From: Isoperla grammatica
Lineage: Eukaryota; Arthropoda; Insecta; Plecoptera; Perlodidae
Length of the DNA: 64,000 bases
Direction: 5' to 3'
Assembly (NCBI GenBank): GCA_945910005.1
Contig: OX246741.1
Location: forward strand, 35,693,479 to 35,757,478
The stretch's first letter is position 1; every line of letters starts with the position of its first letter. Positions 59,701 through 64,000 of this stretch are shown one piece after another. Both the position numbers and the translations under genes were made by a program. The notes beneath the pieces are model-generated. The model made no database searches, had not been told where the DNA came from, and saw nothing but the letters and a program-made list of their open reading frames with translations.

Positions 59701-62700
59701 ATCGGAAAGTACTATTTTGCCAGGCTCAGTAAAAATAAAATAAAGGAGTTTTCAAGTTGTATGTCATTACAAAACTACTTTCCATAAAATAGCTGACTGA
59801 CAAATCGGGCTGATCGCGTGTCTATAAGCGTTCAAAATTTAAAAAAGCGAACTTTTGTGGCAAAAATATACCTATCGGCGCCAACTGAAATCCGATCCAG
59901 CGCAGCACTAGCCATAAGATTATTTATCAAATGACAGGATCGAACTCCTATAGACCTATATATGACGTAAGGAATTATCAGTGCAATATTGACTTTAGTT
60001 TTATTGTTTTTCATGATACGATTTCGCCTCAAAACGTGTTTTAGACCACTAAGCATCATGCAGGGCCGAAAAATTTTTCGCCTACGGCGACATTGCCTCC
60101 GGCGGCCGGGTCTTTGCCCCAGACCCCAGCTACATCCCGCTCCCTCGTTGCGAGTTACAAATAACACAATGCGAGTGGACAACTAGCCTAGTAGTAAATA
60201 TTTGTAGAGGGTTGCATGGGAAACAATATAGTTTGAAATATACAACTGCCAGTGTGAAAGTTTTTTCTTCAAGTTCGTTTTTTTAAAGTGGTGTTCACAG
60301 TTCAACACGTCGTTGTTTCACATAACCATCATCATTTATCGATTTTTAAACGTGTTTTTATGCGTTCCAAGCAAAATAATAGGCTGGAAATTTTTCGCCT
60401 CCGGCGGCTGGGGCTTCGCCCCAGACCCCTTCAAGCTTCGCCAAGTCCCGGGGCCCCTAAGATCCTTTTCCGTACGGGGCCCTTACCCCCCCAGTCCGCC
60501 TTTGGCCAAGCCTATATAATGTATAAAACCTTATTTAATGTGTTGTAATAAAGTATTAGCTTACTTATTGTTAACTTCGTGCCCGTTTAACATGTTTATC
60601 AGAACAGATGATAATGCTTTAATAACAATATCCACCGCCATCTGGATACTACTACCTAACCGACTTCGCATCTGCGCGTACTACGTAGTATCCCTTTCTT
60701 TCCACAGGAACGCTGACATCAGTGGGTACGTGTAGCGCTTTCTAGCGGTACGCGCTCGAACTACTAGAGTCCACGGGAAATTTATTGGTAGATAGCCGCC
60801 AATGGCCGCTGGGTCTCTAACCCTACACTAATAAACTCAATGGTAATAGTGACGACATGGAGTGCAGATGGCAAGAAAAGAGATAAATCCAGCAATGGCA
60901 AGAATATGCTACTTATATATCACTTACAATCTCAAATCTCAGTGATGCACACATAAGTGCATTGTGGAAGGCTAAAATAAATAATTAAATAACAGGTAGG
61001 CTACAACGCCCGATGATGTCAGGACTATCTTCCAATGAGACGTCCCAAATTGTTAGGCCTACGCATGTACGTGACACAACCGGAAAACAGCGCATTAGGC
61101 CTTAACAGGTCTGGACCCCTATTCTGTAACTATCCCGGTTTGGATCCGGGCCGATATGGATCGAAAGCGGGCGAAAGCGATTTTGTAACTTTTTCTGAAT
61201 CCAATCCGGCAAATATTGCCTGGAATGGATCCGTAAATCCCGGAATGGATACAGTACCTCTTTGCATCGTGAAACCGCCATCCAAGATTTTGTTTTAGCA
61301 TAAAACAACAGTTTTAACGCAATATCTTCTATTAAGTTGCTTTCAAAAATTATTTTAGGGTGTAAGGAATGGAAAAGAACAATAAACAACCTGTAAATGT
61401 TTGATATAAGACCAATTTATTACTGCCTATATGTAGATCACAACCGCAGCAATATTCATGAGCCGTCCGTAGCGTAGTGGTTATCGAGACTGCTTCCCGT
61501 CAAAAGTTTCGTTTTGGCATGGTTCAAACCCAGTGCGGGTCAACTTTTTAACTTTTTTTAAACCACTAATTATTGTTTAGGATATGTTTATATGTGCTAT
61601 TGCGCAAAATAAATATTTTTAGACTTTTATTTCAAGGGTTTATTAAGCCATTGCCACCGCTAGTTTGCTGTACCTTCCCCATGGCCTAAATACCTTCCCC
61701 ATGGCCTAAAATCAATAAAAATAGTATGCTTAAGCACTGGTACATGAAAAAATACATTAGGAAATAATTCATTATGAAAAGAAAAAAAAATGGGCGAATT
61801 TAAGTACATATATGTACTTTTCTTACAATTAACCCTTCTTAAAATTACACTATATGAAGTACCTTTTAAACTGACATTATCATATGATTATTTAAATAGT
61901 TGGTTTATATAAATAGTTGTTCATCTAGTATAAGGCCTTCTAAGATTTATTTTCAAATTACCTTCAGACAAAATAAATAAATTTGAAACGTAATTGGCCT
62001 AACAGAAGTTTTAATTGAATGTCTTCACTATTACAATATTATCAACTTATTCATCGGGACCGCGTGTTATGTCAGATGTTCGAAAAACAGTTTCTGATTG
62101 GTTACAGCTTCGGCGGCTCAGTCGCTTTGTGAAGTCTTCCGTAATGGATCCAGACTGGATCCGATCCGTCCCTCCCATTCCGGACTAGGTTATAAAATCG
62201 CTATATTTCTAATTTTTCTTTGGGTCCGGAATGGGAACATTAAATTTCACGATTCGGATCCGGGCCGATTTCATTCCGGGATAATTATAGAATAGGGGTC
62301 CTGGCCATTAAACAATGTATGTAATGTGGGTGTGTGTAGCAACCACTACATTATCATGTCATAGTGTATATACACATAAATCATGCCATTAATAGTACCT
62401 TATTTAGAAGTATGACGGTCTCGAGGCAGGACCTTAAGGTGTGCTGGTAGCTCAACTGAAACCCGTTGATGTCAACGACAAGCATCAGTAGCTTGGTTCG
62501 CTCTACGTGCTTCAGGAAGGTATGCCCCATGCCGACGTTGGCATGCGCACCTTCAATCAGGCCGGGAAGATCAGCAACCGATATCTGCCGCAAGTCCGCA
62601 AACTCCATTATGCCGACGTTTGGGCGGATTGTCGTGACTAGAAACAAGTGTGTGGTTCAATTATATTGATTTATGTGTGTTGAATATTGGAGTGGGTTAA

Positions 62701-64000
62701 CAGAACCTGAACAAAACATTTTTTAACTGGTTTAGACTTATGACAAATTTTGGTAAGATCCTGGAACTCTTTAGAAGAGAAAGAATGTTAGATTGATTAC
62801 TAGTCATAAGCCTATAGGGATTTTATTAAAGTAGCATTGTATTGTATTGTATTGTATTGTATTGTTTCATTCATCACTTCATTACGTAGTTATTGTTGCT
62901 CATCGCGCTACAGATACTTCCCTCTCGGCTGATTTTAATGCTGCTATCTTTCAAATGTAGCGATACCTACTAGATTTGTACTACACAAGAAATGTAATGC
63001 ACTACTTTTTTCTTTCCTATTTCTTTCCTTCGCAGTCTACCTATGTTTACTACTACTAGGTACGGGTAGGCTACTTAGTAAATATCTATTTTCAATGCTT
63101 AGAACCATGTTTCTCAGGACCTAATATTTATGGCTTGGTTCCATTAGACTCTATAATCCTAACTAACTACACAATTAACCTAGCTTACAAGGATATGATG
63201 CAATCTTTGGCCTCGCTTTTGACACAGCTTTCAGAAATGTTGACTTCCCCGCGTTTGGAAACCCGACGAGCCCGACATCGGCGATCAGTTTCAGATCGAG
63301 GGTAATGGAATGAGCCTGACCCTTTGCGCCGGAGTAGCCAGAAGATGGACAACCTCCAAGCCCACCCTGTGCTACTCGGAAGCTGGTTCCGTCCGTGTTT
63401 AACTCTCCTAAACAAATAAAACATGAGTTTGCGTCAAAACAAGTGGGTGGTAAATGGCAACTAAGATAGGCCTACTGATGATTGGGAGTTGTATCGAATG
63501 GCAATCCCTGCCTTTACGGGGGCTAAAACTCAAACGTTTATCTTCTACAGGTAGGCCTAGGCCTAAGTGACGAACCGAGAGTTTTTCCATTCTCGCCAAC
63601 AATAGTAACTCCGATCGGTGCTTCGAATACTACATCTGCACCGGGTTCTCCCAAAATACTGCGTTGATGGCTGTTTTTCCCGTTAGTTGCGACAATACGT
63701 TTGGAGGGATGCCTTCGTATTACATCTGTTAAATTAGCATCTGAAAAAGAAAAATACAACCAGATCAATGCTTGAGGTGGAAAGGGTGTTAAAAACAATG
63801 AAATTAGTTTCTCAAAACAATCAATTGTTTTCATGTTGGACATAACGTACCTTCTTTGGCAACAACAAGCACATCTCCACCTTTTCCACCAATTCCACCA
63901 TATTTTGGGAGTCCCATGCCACCAGCACCTCCTTTCACAAACACTCTCAAGGAATCAATGAAACGTCCTTGGAGATATTTTCGCAGCACCTGCGTTATAA
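56490..64000 (-). CDS. GTPBP10: Obg-family GTPase GTPBP10 (mitochondrial ribosome assembly), 5' partial
   Basis: Six coding exons on the minus strand: 63851-64000 (cut by the window edge), 63576-63740, 63189-63407, 62399-62637, 58416-58539 and 56490-56713. All junctions are GT-AG with matching phases, giving 372 visible residues (vertebrate GTPBP10 is about 390). The N-terminal Obg fold has the glycine-rich KGGAGGMG and GGKGGDV segments. The G domain has G1 GFPNAGKS, a G2 threonine in FTT, G3 DLPG, G4 NKMD and a G5-like TSAR. The LELYKPEL insert after the first part of the G domain is typical of GTPBP10 rather than GTPBP5. The family acts in the mitochondrial matrix on late large-subunit assembly; this is known of vertebrate members and inferred here. 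The visible 5' end, after a possible acceptor ACGCAG at 63990, lacks the first few residues. Introns 4 and 5 are full of transposons, but every coding exon is intact. Confidence 0.93.
56825..56832. repeat. Target-site duplication of intron-5 hAT element (left)
   Basis: AGTAGTTC, repeated exactly at 57770-57777. Confidence 0.92.
56833..57769. mobile_element. hAT nonautonomous element in GTPBP10 intron 5 (937 bp)
   Basis: Ends CAGTGGCGGCTGGTGG and, inverted, CAGTGGCGGCTCGTGG. Perfect 8-bp TSD AGTAGTTC. The interior has GC-rich modules (GGGGGGCTCGCCCCCC near 57655) and no transposase frame. Confidence 0.93.
58416..58539 (-). CDS. GTPBP10: GTPBP10 exon with G4 motif
   Basis: Acceptor TTCATGCAG, donor G|GTATGT. 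Encodes [20 protein letters not shown] then MDTEG; NKMD is the guanine-specificity motif. Confidence 0.92.
58777..60843. mobile_element. Long-TIR element in GTPBP10 intron 4 (2067 bp incl. nested insert)
   Basis: Arms of about 165 bp: 58777-58945 and 60670-60843 are near-perfect inverse copies (CATTGAGTTTATTAGTGTAG, GGTTAGAGACCCAGCGGCCA, CGTGTAGCGC, ACTACGTAGTA). TAATAG flanks both ends (58771-58776 and 60844-60849), a likely TSD. Without the nested hAT element it would be about 620 bp. No coding sequence. Confidence 0.85.
59069..60504. mobile_element. hAT nonautonomous element nested in the long-TIR element (1436 bp)
   Basis: Left CAGTGGCGGACTGG, right CCAGTCCGCCTTTG, 8-bp TSD GCCAAGCC at 59061-59068 and 60505-60512. 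Inside are three diverged copies of a segment GTGTTCACAGTTCA..CGTGTTT..ATGCGTT (near 59355, 59525 and 60290) and two copies of a GCCTCCGGCGGCTGGGGC-like module. Shares ends and module with 26290-26893. Confidence 0.92.
61106..62307. mobile_element. TIR element with TTAA target duplication in GTPBP10 intron 4
   Basis: TTAA at 61102-61105 and 62308-62311. Termini carry GGACCCCTATTCTGTAACTA then TCCCGG, inverted at the right. Subterminal GGATCCGGGCCGAT is on both sides. TTAA fits Kolobok or piggyBac superfamilies. It contains a tRNA-like SINE head and no transposase. Confidence 0.75.
61462..61541 (+). repeat. tRNA-like SINE head inside the TTAA element
   Basis: TAGCGTAGTGGTTATCGAGA is a good A box. 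GGTTCAAACCC is a good B box about 50 bp on. The acceptor arms do not pair, so it is not a working tRNA. Confidence 0.5.
62399..62637 (-). CDS. GTPBP10: GTPBP10 exon with G2/G3 motifs
   Basis: Acceptor TTGTTTCTAG, donor AAG|GTACTA. Encodes [10 protein letters not shown], the switch II region [20 protein letters not shown] and HVERTK, ending ETVILLNK. Confidence 0.92.
62837..62868 (+). repeat. TTGTA pentanucleotide microsatellite
   Basis: Five or six ATTGT repeats within GTPBP10 intron 3. Confidence 0.85.
63189..63407 (-). CDS. GTPBP10: GTPBP10 exon with P-loop
   Basis: Acceptor ATTTGTTTAG, donor T|GTAAGC. Encodes [39 protein letters not shown] and [10 protein letters not shown]. The P-loop GFPNAGKS is complete. 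Confidence 0.93.
63576..63740 (-). CDS. GTPBP10: GTPBP10 exon, Obg fold
   Basis: Acceptor TTTCTTTTTCAG. The donor G|GTTCGT is weak but phase-consistent. Encodes [38 protein letters not shown] and GENGKTL. Confidence 0.88.
63851..64000 (-). CDS. GTPBP10: GTPBP10 first visible exon (partial at window edge)
   Basis: Donor G|GTACGT. Encodes [45 protein letters not shown]. The sequence ACGCAG at 63990-63995 could be an acceptor with the exon starting at 63989; otherwise the exon continues outside. Confidence 0.85.

Noticed and set aside
61462..61541. Functional tRNA gene
   Set aside because: A and B boxes are present but the acceptor arms do not pair and the spacing is off.

Overview
The window reads as nuclear DNA of an animal. 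It has GT-AG introns, a spliced nuclear gene for a mitochondrial ribosome-assembly GTPase, non-LTR retrotransposon and tRNA-derived SINE remnants, several hAT-type elements with 8-bp target duplications, minisatellites and long homopolymer G/C tracts. The very frequent palindrome TAGGCCTA, the AT-rich background and the transposon mix resemble marine invertebrate genomes, perhaps an echinoderm or hemichordate. That placement is a guess. Nothing here looks prokaryotic.

Two real protein genes are supported at base level, one at each edge. (1) A two-exon minus-strand gene at 283-2533 encodes a 592-residue CGGBP1-like, hAT-transposase-derived protein with an N-terminal zinc finger. It is intact, and a 20-bp perfect palindrome containing TATCGATA lies about 90 bp upstream. 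(2) The 3' six coding exons of an Obg-family GTPase (GTPBP10 type) run on the minus strand from 64000 down to 56490. All splice phases agree. The gene is cut by the window's right edge just inside its N-terminus.

Between them (about 2.7-56 kb) lies a gene-poor, repeat-rich tract. It holds a 5'-truncated LINE reverse transcriptase (44118-45180) and tRNA-derived SINE remnants near 14.4, 45.3 and 61.5 kb. Six tandem arrays are present: 115-bp at 21.3-22.9 kb, 26-bp at 30.6-32.3 kb, 31-bp at 40.1-41.4 kb, 71-bp at 51.8-52.4 kb, 72-bp at 53.6-54.6 kb and a 3-copy 155-bp array at 9.5 kb. Many foldback or TIR elements and MITEs are also present, along with a dispersed repeat of about 220 bp in five copies (3.7, 10.4, 46.1, 49.9 and 51.5 kb).

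The GTPBP10 introns have absorbed much of the mobile DNA. Intron 5 carries a 937-bp hAT element with a perfect 8-bp TSD. Intron 4 carries a TTAA-flanked TIR element and a 2.07-kb long-TIR element that itself contains a 1.44-kb hAT element, giving a readable insertion order. Just past the GTPBP10 stop codon are decayed copies of the end of its own last exon.

Most other open frames are short, lie in repeats or have no coding signature, and are left out. One 112-codon frame at 7728-8066, with a strong Kozak start and a signal-peptide-like N-terminus, is kept as a weak candidate. No convincing new multi-gene system is visible. The most unusual material is the hairpin-bearing repeats and the BED-finger gene with a DRE-like palindrome in front of it.
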